Source: Micromonospora orduensis
GTDB lineage: Bacteria > Actinomycetota > Actinomycetes > Mycobacteriales > Micromonosporaceae
Direction of reading: 5' to 3'
DNA length: 64,000 nucleotides
Assembly (NCBI RefSeq): GCF_006228125.1
Contig: NZ_VDFY01000138.1
Coordinates: 1 to 64,000, forward strand
The position numbers and the translations under genes are program-made. The notes beneath the pieces were generated by a model. The model was not told the DNA's origin. It saw only the letters and a list, made by a program, of their open reading frames with translations, and made no database searches. Shown one piece after another: positions 10,527-20,700 of the stretch (the stretch's first letter is position 1; each line of letters starts with the position of its first letter).

Positions 10527-11366
10527 ATGCGGACGATTCCGATCGACGTGGCGATGACACAGAACGGTCTGTGCACGCTGCAACCTGCTGGCCTGTCGAT
10601 ACTGGAGTCCGTTGACGCCAAGGTGCTGGGCTGGGCCGCCCGGATGGGTGCCGCTGAGGTACGGCTCCCGCCCTTGGTTTCGGTCGCGGACCTGGTCAGC
10701 ATCGACTACTTCGACAACTTCCCGCACCTACCCGTGCTGGTCAGCCGAGTGGCTGATCCGGCCAGTCCCGCCGCGGTGAGCGGTACCGCACCGCCCACCG
10801 TCGGTAGGGGGAGGCTGGTCGACGCGGATTATGCGCTGCCCTCATCGGCCTGCTACGGCGTCTACTTCAACCTGCGGTCCACGAGCGGGCTGGGTCCGAC
10901 GAGGATCACGACCCGGTCCCGCTGCTTCCGCAACGAGGCGAGCTACGACGGTCTGCGGCGGCTCTGGTCGTTCGAAATGCGCGAGATCGTGTACCTGGGC
11001 GATGCCGGAGGGGCCGCCGAGCACCTGGCCACCGCCAAGCGGCTGATCTCGGACTGGTGCGCGGAGCTGGGGCTCGACGTTGGCTGGCGCACGGGATCCG
11101 ACCCATTCTTCGACGCCCGGCACCCGCGGGCGATCGCGCAGCGGGTGGCTCCGATCAAGGAGGAGCTCCTCTACAAGGGCGAGCTGGCCATCGCCTCAGT
11201 CAACGCCCACCGTAACTTCTTCGGTGAGCGCTGCGACATCACCGACGAGGCGGGCGCCCCCATACACACCAGTTGTGTCGGCTTCGGCCTGGAACGCTGG
11301 ATCGCGGCGCTGCTCGACAGCGGCCGATCGGCTGAGGAAGCCCTCGCCCTGGTCCGGCAGTCGTGA
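10527..11366 (+). CDS. Amino acid:[carrier protein] ligase, seryl-tRNA-synthetase-like
   Basis: This 279-residue protein matches the catalytic core of class II synthetases related to atypical SerRS but has no tRNA-binding arm. Members of this family activate an amino acid with ATP and load it on the phosphopantetheine of a small carrier protein. Motif 2 is RCFRNE (132-137) and motif 3 is GFGLERW (252-258, Arg257). Likely zinc ligands are Cys109, Glu150 or Glu153, and Cys250, in the order known for archaeal-type SerRS and these ligases. ATG 10527 has AAGGAGA eight bases upstream. The likely partner is the small carrier protein at 12438. The amino acid is unknown; glycine and alanine are used by characterised relatives. 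Confidence 0.87.
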   Translation: MRTIPIDVAMTQNGLCTLQPAGLSILESVDAKVLGWAARMGAAEVRLPPLVSVADLVSIDYFDNFPHLPVLVSRVADPASPAAVSGTAPPTVGRGRLVDADYALPSSACYGVYFNLRSTSGLGPTRITTRSRCFRNEASYDGLRRLWSFEMREIVYLGDAGGAAEHLATAKRLISDWCAELGLDVGWRTGSDPFFDARHPRAIAQRVAPIKEELLYKGELAIASVNAHRNFFGERCDITDEAGAPIHTSCVGFGLERWIAALLDSGRSAEEALALVRQS

Positions 11367-12424
11367 CGAGGACCCGGCTCGACCGCGCCGGCCCGATCGA
11401 CTGGGAGCAGGTGCTGTCGCGGGTCGTCCTGGTCGACGACGCCCGACGAAGGGCGACCGTATCCGCCCGGCGGGCACAGGAGTTCCTGCGGCTGGCACCC
11501 GACGAGCTGGACCGGCTCACCGCGGCGGGGCTGCCGGGCGCGAACGTGGGGGGCGAACTCCGGTACGACTTCCGGGACCTCTACAACGTGGGTCTGTACG
11601 CGGGCTTCGGCACCTCGCAGGCGGAGCAGGCGTTGCAGGTGATGATGCGTTTCGCGTCCCGGCCGGTCGAGCAGCTCTTGACCCCGCGGCGTTGGACGGT
11701 CCAGATCAGGGGGGAATGTGCCGCCTGCCGCGACGGTGGCGCTCCCGAGGGGACGTGGCAGGTCCAGCAGCCGGATCCCTTTCCCGGCGGCGGCCGCCTG
11801 CTCTCCTGGCAGGTGCGCCCGGGACTCGCGCGGCCTGCCCCGTCTGCCGGCGCCACGTCGCCGGCAGGCCATCTCGCCCGGGAACCACGGCCCCCGGACC
11901 TGCTCGTCGAAGGCGTGGTCGAGACGATCGGCGTCCGGCGTCAGATCCGCTCGTCCCGGATCCTGGCCGAGATCGAGCGGTTCTCGGCGCTGAACCTGCG
12001 CTGGCACCTGCTGACCGAGGAGCAGTGGCCCGACATCGAACGGTTCCATCGCCTCGGCGTGACCGACTGTGTGATGGCGAGCCTGTATCTCGCTGAACGA
12101 ATGACCCGGCTGGGCATCGAGGCGCAGACCCGGTGCGGCTGGATGACGGGCATCGTCAACGTCTCGCACGGGTGGCTGGAGGTGCGGGATGAGGACGGAG
12201 CGATCAAGACGGTCGATCTGATCCTGCCGCAGCTCGCCGGCCTACTGGCCCCCGGCAGCGGGGCGTACCGGCAGTTGGCCAGCGGCTCGCTCATCAACCG
12301 GGTGATCAGAGCGGACTGTCCGGCGGACCAGCCGCTGGTGACCCACCGGCACGGCGCCGGGCCGGTTGACGTCGACCTGCTCACCGAGGTGCGTCCGGTA
12401 CTGGACCGCCGTGAACAGTCCTGA
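11363..12424 (+). CDS. Transglutaminase-like (papain-fold) protein
   Basis: This 353-residue protein has a C-terminal transglutaminase-like core. A Cys-His-Asp triad is visible in family-like order and context: Cys236 in GVTDCVMAS, His269 in VSHGWLEV and Asp285 in TVDLILP. The first 150 residues match nothing I recognise and carry one CAAC motif (ECAACRDGG, near 120) that could bind metal. GTG 11363 overlaps the ligase stop as GTGA. Transglutaminase homologues can make amide bonds from carrier-bound thioesters (AdmF in andrimid biosynthesis), so aminoacyl transfer from the carrier loaded by the preceding ligase is a sensible inference, not a demonstration. Confidence 0.7.
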   Translation: MTRTRLDRAGPIDWEQVLSRVVLVDDARRRATVSARRAQEFLRLAPDELDRLTAAGLPGANVGGELRYDFRDLYNVGLYAGFGTSQAEQALQVMMRFASRPVEQLLTPRRWTVQIRGECAACRDGGAPEGTWQVQQPDPFPGGGRLLSWQVRPGLARPAPSAGATSPAGHLAREPRPPDLLVEGVVETIGVRRQIRSSRILAEIERFSALNLRWHLLTEEQWPDIERFHRLGVTDCVMASLYLAERMTRLGIEAQTRCGWMTGIVNVSHGWLEVRDEDGAIKTVDLILPQLAGLLAPGSGAYRQLASGSLINRVIRADCPADQPLVTHRHGAGPVDVDLLTEVRPVLDRREQS

Positions 12425-12437
12425 GAGGGGTCCGATC

Positions 12438-12692
12438 ATGCAAGACGGAATCGACGCCGTCGTCGCCTACCTGCGCCGCCGCAATCCGGAGCTGGGTCCG
12501 CTGGACCCGGCCCAGGATCTGATCGACAGCCGCATCCTCGACTCCCTGGCCATCGTCGAGTTCGTCCTGCTGATCGAGGAGCTGACCGGTGCGGAGATCG
12601 ACATGGACACGGTGACCCGGAACGACCTGCGTACCCTGCAGGCGATCGAGCGGCGGTTCTTTACCGCCGGCACGGGGCAGGCGACGCGATGA
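12438..12692 (+). CDS. Small acyl/aminoacyl carrier protein
   Basis: This 84-residue carrier protein carries DLIDSRILDSLAIVEF, with the phosphopantetheine serine at residue 36 in DSL. The motif is of the ACP-like type found with amino acid:carrier-protein ligases rather than the LGGxSL type of NRPS carriers in this block. Start ATG 12438 has GAGAGGGG seven bases upstream. It lies 13 bases after the transglutaminase-like gene and overlaps the next start by four bases. It is the best candidate acceptor for the ligase at 10527. Confidence 0.92.
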   Translation: MQDGIDAVVAYLRRRNPELGPLDPAQDLIDSRILDSLAIVEFVLLIEELTGAEIDMDTVTRNDLRTLQAIERRFFTAGTGQATR

Positions 12693-13492
12693 CCGACACC
12701 CGCCCCGTGCTGCTCGTCCTGGACTACCCCGGGCGCAGGGAGGAGGCACGGATCGCGGACCTGCGCCTTCAGGAGCGCGGATACGACGTCCGTCACCTGC
12801 TGGTGGCGCCCTTCAGCCGCGAGCTGGATGCCCCGTCCTACGCGCGGGATCTCGTGCGGCGGCACCGGCTTGCCGAGGCGAGCGTCGCGGCGGTGCTGTC
12901 GTACTGCATGTCGGCAGCGATCGCGCAGGAAGTTGCGGCCCTCGTCAACCGGGACCAGGAGCCGGTCCGGGTCGTCCTGTTCGACGCCGAGCCGGTCACC
13001 CCGGCCGCGGTGGCGGGGCAGTACGCGGAGGCGCTCCGACAGATGGCCGAGCAGCTCGACGTCGGTCAGCCGCAACCGTGGTCGGGGCAGATCTTCGACG
13101 AGGACGCGCTCACCCGGCGACCGGACGAGGTCATCCGCCGGATGCGGCAGGAACTCGTCGGGTTCGCCACCAGCGCGCTGACGGCGGGGAGTTACGACGA
13201 GGACGAGGCGGCCGGCACGGCGAGTGCGCTGGCGGAGCTGTACCTTGACTGGCTGGTACATCTCGTCGCTGCGTACCACGCGACCTGGCCGGCGTGGGGC
13301 GGCTCGGTGGTGCACGTTCTGTCCCGCTCACCTGGCTTCACTGGCCCCTGGCCCGGCGCGCGGGAGACCCACCTCGTTCGCACGGCGGCACCGAGGGCGG
13401 ATCTGCTGAGCACGGCCGAGGTCGCAGCGATGGTCGATGCCCATCTTCGCCAGGTGCCCACCTCGGTGACGCGATCCGGGGAGCGGGCATGA
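12689..13492 (+). CDS. Cys-nucleophile alpha/beta-hydrolase-like protein, possible carrier-to-carrier transferase (copy 1)
   Basis: This 267-residue protein begins with LLVLDYPGRREEA and has a nucleophile-elbow-like SYCMSAAIAQ with Cys73 where type II thioesterases have GHSMG. A conserved FDAEPVTP follows, then a helix LDWLVHLVAAYHATWPAWGG with a His. All these segments recur in the paralogue at 21530. Cysteine-nucleophile thioesterase-fold enzymes such as SyrC and CmaE shuttle aminoacyl groups between carrier proteins, and this gene sits between two carrier-protein genes with 4-base overlaps on both sides. Aminoacyl shuttling is therefore my inference. I cannot name the family with certainty; a hydrolytic editing role is the main alternative. 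Confidence 0.6.
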   Translation: MTDTRPVLLVLDYPGRREEARIADLRLQERGYDVRHLLVAPFSRELDAPSYARDLVRRHRLAEASVAAVLSYCMSAAIAQEVAALVNRDQEPVRVVLFDAEPVTPAAVAGQYAEALRQMAEQLDVGQPQPWSGQIFDEDALTRRPDEVIRRMRQELVGFATSALTAGSYDEDEAAGTASALAELYLDWLVHLVAAYHATWPAWGGSVVHVLSRSPGFTGPWPGARETHLVRTAAPRADLLSTAEVAAMVDAHLRQVPTSVTRSGERA

Positions 13493-13836
13493 GCGGGCCA
13501 CGCGATGACGCGACGCCCCCGCCCGAACCCGGCGTGGCCGTAACCGAGGCGTGCGTACGTCGCGAAGATCTGCTGGACACCGAGTACGAGCCGCCGGACA
13601 GCGAGCTGGAGGCCAGGATCGCCGGCGTCGAGGCTGCGGTGCTGGGCATCGATCGGGTCAGCCGCACCGACAGCTTCTTCGAACTCGGCGGTACATCCCT
13701 GCACGCAGTACGGATCTGCGCCCGCATCGAGCGCACCCTTGGCTATCGGGCACTGCCGATGTGGCTGATCGAGTGCGACGTCCTGCAGGCGTTCGCCGCC
13801 CGCATCGCGAGCGAAGGGATGGGGGTTGATGGTTGA
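13489..13836 (+). CDS. Free-standing peptidyl carrier protein
   Basis: This 115-residue protein has an acidic, proline-rich N-terminal stretch of about 40 residues and then a PCP domain with DSFFELGGTSLHAVRI, the phosphopantetheine serine being Ser70. Start ATG 13489 overlaps the preceding stop as ATGA, and the following A-domain gene starts inside its last codons. The free A domain at 13829 is the obvious loading partner. The upstream transferase-like gene would then move the aminoacyl group on or off this carrier. Confidence 0.92.
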   Translation: MSGPRDDATPPPEPGVAVTEACVRREDLLDTEYEPPDSELEARIAGVEAAVLGIDRVSRTDSFFELGGTSLHAVRICARIERTLGYRALPMWLIECDVLQAFAARIASEGMGVDG

Positions 13837-15418
13837 TCCACGTCGTCGTGGAGCGTTGATCCACGAGGCCGTCGCCGACCATGCCGCTCGCCGGCCGGAG
13901 GCGACGGCACTTCTGCACCGCGGCGGGAGCGTCGACTACCGCACGCTGGACGCCGCCGCGGCGTTCCACGCGGTCGAGCTTGCCGCGCGTGGAGTTGGCC
14001 CCGGAGACGTCGTCCCGCTGCTGGTGCCGCGTTCGGCGCAACTGGTGGCATTGCAGCTCGCGGTCCTCAAGTGTGGGGCCGCCTACGCTTGCATCGACCC
14101 GCGCTGGCCGGCGGAGCGGCAGGCGGCCATCCTCGACCAGCTCGCGCCCGTGTTGGTGGCGTCTGAGCCCGGGGTGCACCGCGACCGCTGTGAGAGCTAC
14201 CCGGTCGAGCACGAGCACCTGGACGCGTTGGCCGCACGCGGTTGCCGGTTCGAGGAGGTTGACATCGACCCGTCCGCCGCCGCCATGGTGTTCTTCACCT
14301 CGGGCACGACCGGCCGTCCCAAGGGTGTCGTTTCGCCCCACCGGGCGGTGACTCGTTTGTTCGGCCCGGCGGGCCTGCCCGGGTTCGGCCCCGGGCACGC
14401 CACCCCGCAGGCAGCCCCGGTGCCCTGGGACATGTACGCGTTCGAACTCTGGGGCCAGCTCACCACCGGTGGCACCAGTGTGCTCGTCGAGGGCGAGCAC
14501 CTGCTTCCCGGAGTCTTGCGGGAGTTGGTCCGCGACGTTGGGGTGGACACACTGTGGCTGACCAGTTCGCTGTTCAACCTGTTCGTCGACGAGGATCCGG
14601 ATTGTTTCCGAGGCTTGGGCCAGGTCTTCACCGGCGGTGAGAAGTTGTCGTCGGGGCACGTCCACCGCTTCCTGCTCGCACATCCGACGGTGCCGCTGCA
14701 CAACGGGTACGGCCCGGCCGAGAATTGCATGCTCACCACGACCCGCCTGATCCGGGGAGCGGACTGCGAGGTTCCGGGTGGCATTCCCGTCGGCGAGCCC
14801 GTTCCCGGAACCACCGTGCACGTCCTCGACGAGGCCGGGCAGCGGTGTGGGACGGGACGCCCGGGCGAGATCTGCATCGCAGGGCAGGGCCTCGCCGTGG
14901 GCTATCTCAACGATCCGGGGGAGACGGCGGCGAGGTTCCCCACGGTCATGCTGGACGGGGCTGCCCAGCGCGTCTACCGCACCGGCGACGTGGGACTCTT
15001 CGACGATGCCGGCTGCCTTCACTTTCGTGGCCGCGCGGACCGACAGGTGAAGATTTCTGGCTACCGGGTGGAACTCGCCGAGATCGAGGCCGAAGCGCTG
15101 CGGTTGCCCGGCGTACGCGACTGCACCGCGCTGGCGCTGTCCGACCCGAATGGCCAGGTGACGAACCTGGCGCTGTTCTATGTGGGGGACCCCGGCGAGG
15201 ACGCACCGGCTGGCCCCAGCATGAGCGACCCCCAACATGTGCTCGCGCGGCTACGGGAGGTCCTGCCCGGCTATCTGGTGCCCCGCGTGCTGCGACGCCT
15301 GGATCGCTTCCCGGTCCTGGCCAATGGGAAACGCGACCACATTTCTCTGTTGAGCCTGGCGCGCCGGTCGCCTCGACCTCCACTGACACCCGGCAGCGGT
15401 CGGCCTCCCAGACCGTAG
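13829..15418 (+). CDS. Free-standing NRPS adenylation domain protein
   Basis: This 529-residue protein is a lone A domain that would activate an amino acid and load it on a carrier protein, probably the one just upstream. Cores are intact: A3 FFTSGTTGRPKGV (155-167), A5 NGYGPAEN, A7 YRTGDVG, A8 GRADRQVKISGYRVEL and A10 LANGKRD with the catalytic Lys. Aligned by hand to GrsA-PheA, the specificity positions read D-M-F-L/S-F-G-G-M-L-K; position 278 is uncertain. That string matches no code I remember, so no substrate is assigned. Start ATG 13829 has a run of five G just upstream; TTG 13826 is an alternative. Confidence 0.92.
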   Translation: MVDPRRRGALIHEAVADHAARRPEATALLHRGGSVDYRTLDAAAAFHAVELAARGVGPGDVVPLLVPRSAQLVALQLAVLKCGAAYACIDPRWPAERQAAILDQLAPVLVASEPGVHRDRCESYPVEHEHLDALAARGCRFEEVDIDPSAAAMVFFTSGTTGRPKGVVSPHRAVTRLFGPAGLPGFGPGHATPQAAPVPWDMYAFELWGQLTTGGTSVLVEGEHLLPGVLRELVRDVGVDTLWLTSSLFNLFVDEDPDCFRGLGQVFTGGEKLSSGHVHRFLLAHPTVPLHNGYGPAENCMLTTTRLIRGADCEVPGGIPVGEPVPGTTVHVLDEAGQRCGTGRPGEICIAGQGLAVGYLNDPGETAARFPTVMLDGAAQRVYRTGDVGLFDDAGCLHFRGRADRQVKISGYRVELAEIEAEALRLPGVRDCTALALSDPNGQVTNLALFYVGDPGEDAPAGPSMSDPQHVLARLREVLPGYLVPRVLRRLDRFPVLANGKRDHISLLSLARRSPRPPLTPGSGRPPRP

Positions 15419-16072
15419 CGGGCGGTTCTTCCCATTCTTCACTGGACGCGCGAAACCCGTCGGCAATCGTCGCCGGGGGAGAGGCTGACGTTCCCTGCGT
15501 GCAATACCCGAGAAGCTCGTCCGGTGTTGATCGGAGACGACCTGAGAATCATGAATCGTCATCGGTGCCGGAGGAATGGACGCACCTGGAACCCGTGAAA
15601 TGAGCGCCACGCGGTCCGTCTCTCGCGCGCTCAGGTTCGGCTCTGTCCCGCCAGCGAGACGCCGAATGCGGAAGCATAAAAAGCGGCTCCGCCCGCAATG
15701 TCCACCGACCGAGATATTCAGCGAAAAGGTGGCAGGATGCATATCGCTGCAAGCTCGTCGAATCGGGATGGGCCGTCGAGTCAGGGACGGGGGCGTGCGG
15801 CCGCCGTTGCTACTCGACAGCGCGGCCCTACGCCTGGGGCCTGTGGCGGGCCTCGGCTGCCGGATCTCCGAGGGCGTGGCACCGCACTGGCTGCCTCGAC
15901 GTGACGCGGGGCCGGCGCCCATTCCGGGCTACGGCATCCGGCCGGACGTCGTGCGGTCCCGCGAACCCGGGGCGTCCGTGCCTGCGATGCCGCACCACCG
16001 CGGGCGGCGGACCAGCAGGCGTTCGACGTTGCGGTGTGACCCGTCATGACACCGATCAGGGAGGAGGACCCG
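15419..16072. other. Non-coding gap inside the NRPS block
   Basis: These 654 bases interrupt the otherwise overlapping rightward genes. The middle (about 15670-15740) is noticeably more AT-rich than its surroundings. Frames crossing the region are Arg/Ser/Gly-rich and lack domain features. A new promoter for the 16073-25538 run is likely here, but I see no -35/-10 pair I would defend. Confidence 0.45.
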
Positions 16073-17794
16073 ATGACCGGCAACCGGCAAGGGCCGTCTG
16101 TGGCCACCGTGGGCCGCGGCACGTCCGACCTTGACCTGCTGCCGATCGCCGAGGAGGAGATCGCGGCCGCACGTCGGTTGCGTGCCGCCCGGCATCTGTC
16201 GGTCGATCTCACCGCGACGGTCGTGGGTCGGCTCGTCGAGCGGGCCACGAGCACGCCGGAGCGCGTGGTCGCCGTCGAGAAGGACAAGACCACGACGTAC
16301 CTGCAACTCGCCGTCCGCACAGCGGTGGTGCGACGCGCCCTGGCGGAGCGGGGCTGCGGCGCCGGATCCGTGGTGGCCGCATTCGGCCCACGGTCCGTCG
16401 AAACCATAGCGATCTTCCTGGCCGTCGAGAGTCTGGGTGGCGTCTACCTGCCTCTCGACACCGCCTGGCCGGCGGCTCGGATGGCCGCGGTCCTCGGCAG
16501 GAGCGAGTCGGACTGCGTGGTGGAGTACCTGGGGCAGGGCGGCCCGGGTCGGGCGCGTGACGAGATCGCCCAGGCGTCCGCCATGGCCCAGGTGCCGGTC
16601 GTGTCCACCTCCGGCCCGGCATTCGCCCGACCGGAGCCGGACCCGGCCGACGCGTTGAAGGAGATCGACAGGGAGAGTTGCGCCGGGGCAGACGAACCCC
16701 GTTACCTCTACTTCACCTCTGGGACGACGGGAAGCCCGAAGGGCGCGCTGATCGAGCACCGGGGGATGGTCAACCATCTCTGGGCGAAGATCGTCGACCT
16801 TCGGCTGGACGCCGATGACACGCTCGCGTTCACCGCTCCACTGGTGTTCGACATCGCCATCTGCCAGATGATGATGCCCATCCTGGTGGGCGGCCGGATC
16901 GCTGTGGTTCCCGACGCGGACGTCCGATCACCCCGGCGGCTGGCCACCGAACTCAACCGTCATCGCGTGACCGTGGTCGAGCTCGTCCCGACGCTGATCG
17001 GCTGGCTCGTCACCGGCATCGGCCAGACCGGCGGGGGTGTCCCTCCGCTGCGCTGCGTCATATCAACCGGCGAGGAACTGCGTCCGGCGCTCGCCCGGCA
17101 GGTCATGCGCGCTCTGCCAGCGGCGCGACTGATGAACTCGTTCGGTTTCACCGAATGCTCCGATGACATCGCCCATCACGTCGTCACCGAAGAGGACCTG
17201 CTGGCAGAGCGGCTACCGGTAGGATCGGTGATCATAAATGCCTCTCTCTACGTGCTGGTCGCTGCCGGCTCGTCCTGGCGAGCAGCGACGCGTGGTGAGC
17301 GGGGCGAGTTGTTCGTGGGCGGCGTGCCGGTCGGCCGGGGCTACATCGGCGACGCCGAGGCAACCAGGTCCGCCTTTTTCCGCGATCCCTTCGATTCCTC
17401 GTCCGAGACCGGTCGGCTGTACCGGACCGGGGATCTGGCGGTTCTCCAGGAGAACGGCGTTCTCTACTACCTGGGGCGGATCGGCCGCCAGGTGAAGGTC
17501 TCCGGAATCCGGGTCGAGCCGGACGAGGTCGAGGCGGTGCTGAGCGTCCATCCGGACGTCGAGGCGTGCGCGGTGACCGCTGTGCGGGTGGAGGGCAACA
17601 CCGAGTTGGCGGCATTCGTACAGACAGCCGGCGCGACGCCGCTGGACGAGCCGGGCCTCCGCGGCTATCTGCGCAGCCGGCTGCCACCAGCGATGGTGCC
17701 GGGTCGCTGGTTCCAGTTGGACTCCATGCCGTTGAGCGGCAACGGCAAGATCAACCATGCGGCGCTGAAAGAGAGTTTTGGTTATGTCGATTGA
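16073..17794 (+). CDS. Free-standing adenylation domain protein, unusual specificity pocket
   Basis: This 573-residue A-domain protein starts with a non-standard extension of about 60 residues. Cores are present: A3 YFTSGTTGSPKGA (near 212-224), A5 NSFGFTECSDD replacing NxYGPTE, A7 YRTGDLA, A8 GRIGRQVKVSGIRVEPDEVE and A10 LSGNGKIN with Lys. By alignment to GrsA-PheA the pocket reads about D-I-C-E-I-T-S-D-D-K, with two acidic residues in the 330/331 positions, which would suit a basic or amine-bearing substrate; this is inference and the code is unknown to me. ATG 16073 has GGGAGGAGGA close upstream. It overlaps the next NRPS by 11 bases, suggesting paired function. Confidence 0.9.
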   Translation: MTGNRQGPSVATVGRGTSDLDLLPIAEEEIAAARRLRAARHLSVDLTATVVGRLVERATSTPERVVAVEKDKTTTYLQLAVRTAVVRRALAERGCGAGSVVAAFGPRSVETIAIFLAVESLGGVYLPLDTAWPAARMAAVLGRSESDCVVEYLGQGGPGRARDEIAQASAMAQVPVVSTSGPAFARPEPDPADALKEIDRESCAGADEPRYLYFTSGTTGSPKGALIEHRGMVNHLWAKIVDLRLDADDTLAFTAPLVFDIAICQMMMPILVGGRIAVVPDADVRSPRRLATELNRHRVTVVELVPTLIGWLVTGIGQTGGGVPPLRCVISTGEELRPALARQVMRALPAARLMNSFGFTECSDDIAHHVVTEEDLLAERLPVGSVIINASLYVLVAAGSSWRAATRGERGELFVGGVPVGRGYIGDAEATRSAFFRDPFDSSSETGRLYRTGDLAVLQENGVLYYLGRIGRQVKVSGIRVEPDEVEAVLSVHPDVEACAVTAVRVEGNTELAAFVQTAGATPLDEPGLRGYLRSRLPPAMVPGRWFQLDSMPLSGNGKINHAALKESFGYVD

Positions 17795-20700
17795 TGACGA
17801 TACGGCCACGGCAGGCGCGGTGCGGTTCTCGGACTCCGACCGGGCTCGGTTGCTCAAGCTCAGACTGAGCGGTGGCGGGTCGACCGCGACGCCCGAGCCG
17901 GTCATTTCGCGGCGCCCCAGCGCGGACAGCGATCCGCCGCTCGCCTCGTTCGCCCAGCAGCGAGCCTGGTTCTTCGAGCAGATGGCACCGAACTCCGAAT
18001 CGTCTCGGACCAGCTACCTCTGGCGAATCACTGGTGCGTTCGACGTGGCGGCGTTCGAGCGGGGCGTCGACGAAGTCCGGCGCCGCCACGATGCGTTGCG
18101 TACGACCTTCGCCATGGTCGATGGGCAACCGCGGCAGCTGATCGCCGACTGGCAGCCGGTCGCCATTCCTCTCGTAAACTGGTCGGACCGGACGGTCGAA
18201 CAGGCCGAGGCCGACGCGGCACGGTGGACCGAGCGCGAAGCCGAGGGACCGTACGACCTCACCACAGGGCCGCTCATGCGGATGTGGGTGATCCGGCTGA
18301 GCCCGGACCGGCACCTTCTCGCCATCGTGATGCACCACATCATGTTCGACCGGATGTCCCTGGGGGTCTTCTGGTCCGAACTCTCCGCGATCTACGCGGC
18401 GTTCGCCGCCGGCGAGCCGTCACCGCTGCCGCCCCTGCCGATCCAGTACGCGGACTACGGGGTCTGGCAGGAGTCCTGGATCGACACCCCGGAGGCGGTC
18501 GAGCACCGGGAGTACTGGCGGCGGCAACTCGCGGGTGCCCCTCAGTCGATCGATCTCCCCTTCGACTACGCGCGCCCCAGCCAGCTCAGCGGCGTGGGTC
18601 TGCGCGTCGAGTTCGTCGTGCCGGCGAACGTCGTGGCCAGGCTACGTGCGTTGGCCAGCTCCCGCGACTCCTCGCTGTTCATGGTGCTGTTGACGACCTT
18701 CCACTCCCTGCTGTGGCGCTACAGCGGCAATTCCGACATCGTGACCGCGTCGCCAGCCGCCGGCCGCATCCGGCCCGAGCTCGAAGGGTTGATCGGCCAC
18801 TTCGTCAACCAACTGCCGATCCGGACCCGGATCACCGGCGACCCGACCTTCGTCGAGCTGCTGGCACAGGTGCGCGAGACGGCCCTCGACGCATACGCGC
18901 ACGAGGACGTACCCCTGGAGCGGATCGTTCTCGACATCGCGCCGCCACGCGACACCAGCTTCAATCCGCTCTTCCAGATCGCGTTCGACGGCGGACGGGA
19001 GGACAACCCGCCGAAGCTAGGCGACCTGACACTCGAACTGCTACAGGGCGGCGACAGCGCCACCTCCCTCGACATTCAGGCCGAACTCGGGCTGCGCGGG
19101 GAGGAACTGTTCGGCGCGTTCAGGTACAGCAGGGACCTGTTCCGTCCGGAGACGGCGGACCGGATGGTACGGCACTTCAGCACCCTGCTGGCGGCCGTGG
19201 CGGAGGACCCGCACCGGCCGGTGTCCCAACTGCCGATGATGACCGACGAGGAACGGCACGAGCTGCTGCCCGCCTGGAACGACACCCGTGTCGACTATTC
19301 CGGGCCGGCGACCCTGCACGGCCTGATCGAGCAGCAGGTAGCCCGGACACCGGGCGCGGTTGCACTGACCTTCGAGGACCGGTCGGTGTCGTACGCCGAG
19401 TTGAACGCGATGGCCAACCGGGTGGCCCACCGGCTGCGGGCGCTCGGGGTGGGGCCGGAGACCCTGGTCGGGGTCTGCGCCGAGCGCTCCATCGAGCTGG
19501 TCGTCGGGCTGCTCGGCGTGCTGAAGGCGGGTGGTGCCTACGTTCCGCTTGATCCGGAGTATCCCGCCGACCGGATCGCCTTCATGGTCGCCGACGTGGC
19601 CGCCCCCGTGGTGCTGGTCCAGGAGCACCTACGTGGCCTGGTACCGGCGGCGGACTCCACCGTGCTGTCATTGGACGACGACGCCGAGTGGGCCGGTGAG
19701 CGTGTCGCGAATCCTGCACCCACGGCCGGCCCCGACCATCTGGCCTACGTCATCTACACCTCCGGGTCGACCGGCCGGCCGAAGGGCGTGCCGAACACCC
19801 ACCGCGGCATCTGGAACCGGCTGGAGTGGATGCAGCAGACCTACCGGCTCGGCGCCGATGACGCCGTGCTGCAGAAGACACCGGCGAGCTTCGACGTCTC
19901 GGTCTGGGAGTTCTTCTGGCCGTTGCGGGCCGGTGCCCGGCTGGTGCTGGCCCGGCCGGGAGGGCAGAAGGACGCTGGCTACCTGCGCGACCTGCTCATC
20001 TCGCAGCGCGTGACCACGGCGCACTTCGTGCCGTCCATGCTGGCGGTTTTTCTCGACGAGGCCGGTTTCGAGGACTGCGCGACCCTGCGCCGGGTGATCT
20101 GTAGCGGTGAGGAACTGCCGGCCGCGGTCGCCGCCGAGTTCGTTCGGCGCGCTCCGGGCAGCGAACTGCACAACCTCTACGGCCCGACCGAAGCCGCCGT
20201 CGACGTCAGCGCGTGGCACTGCCGCCCCGAGGCCCTCACCGGCCTGGCGAGCCCGCCCATCGGGGGCCCGATCAGCAACCTGCGTCTCTACGTCCTCGAC
20301 GGGCGGCTCAACCAGGTGCCGATCGGAGTCGGCGGGGAGCTGTACATCGGTGGCGCGGGGGTGGCGAGGGGTTACCACGGCCGACCGGCGCTGACCGCCG
20401 AACGGTTCGTCGCGGACCCGTTCAGCATCGAGTCGGGCGCTCGGCTGTACCGCACGGGCGACCGGGCTCGATGGCGGCTGGAGCCGCACCCCGCCGAGTC
20501 GGACGGACCGGGCCCACGGGGCGTGATCGAGTTCCTTGGCCGAGTCGACCAGCAGGTCAAACTCCGGGGCTTCCGGATCGAGCTGGGCGAGATCGAGGCC
20601 GTTCTGGCGCGGGATCCGGCCGTCGACCGGGCGGCCGTCGCCGTACGCGAGAACGGCGTGGGCGACAAGATGTTGGTGGCGTACGTCGTGCTGGCCGCCG

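Noticed and set aside
15670-15700. GCGG...CCGC followed by T5 when read on the minus strand, like a small terminator.
   Set aside because: The stem is only four bases and there is no leftward gene for it to end.
15698-15904. A 68-codon frame with AGGTGGCAGG in front, starting MHIAASSSNRDG.
   Set aside because: The remainder is Arg/Gly/Pro-rich low-complexity sequence without features of a precursor or a small protein, and it overlaps other equally poor frames.
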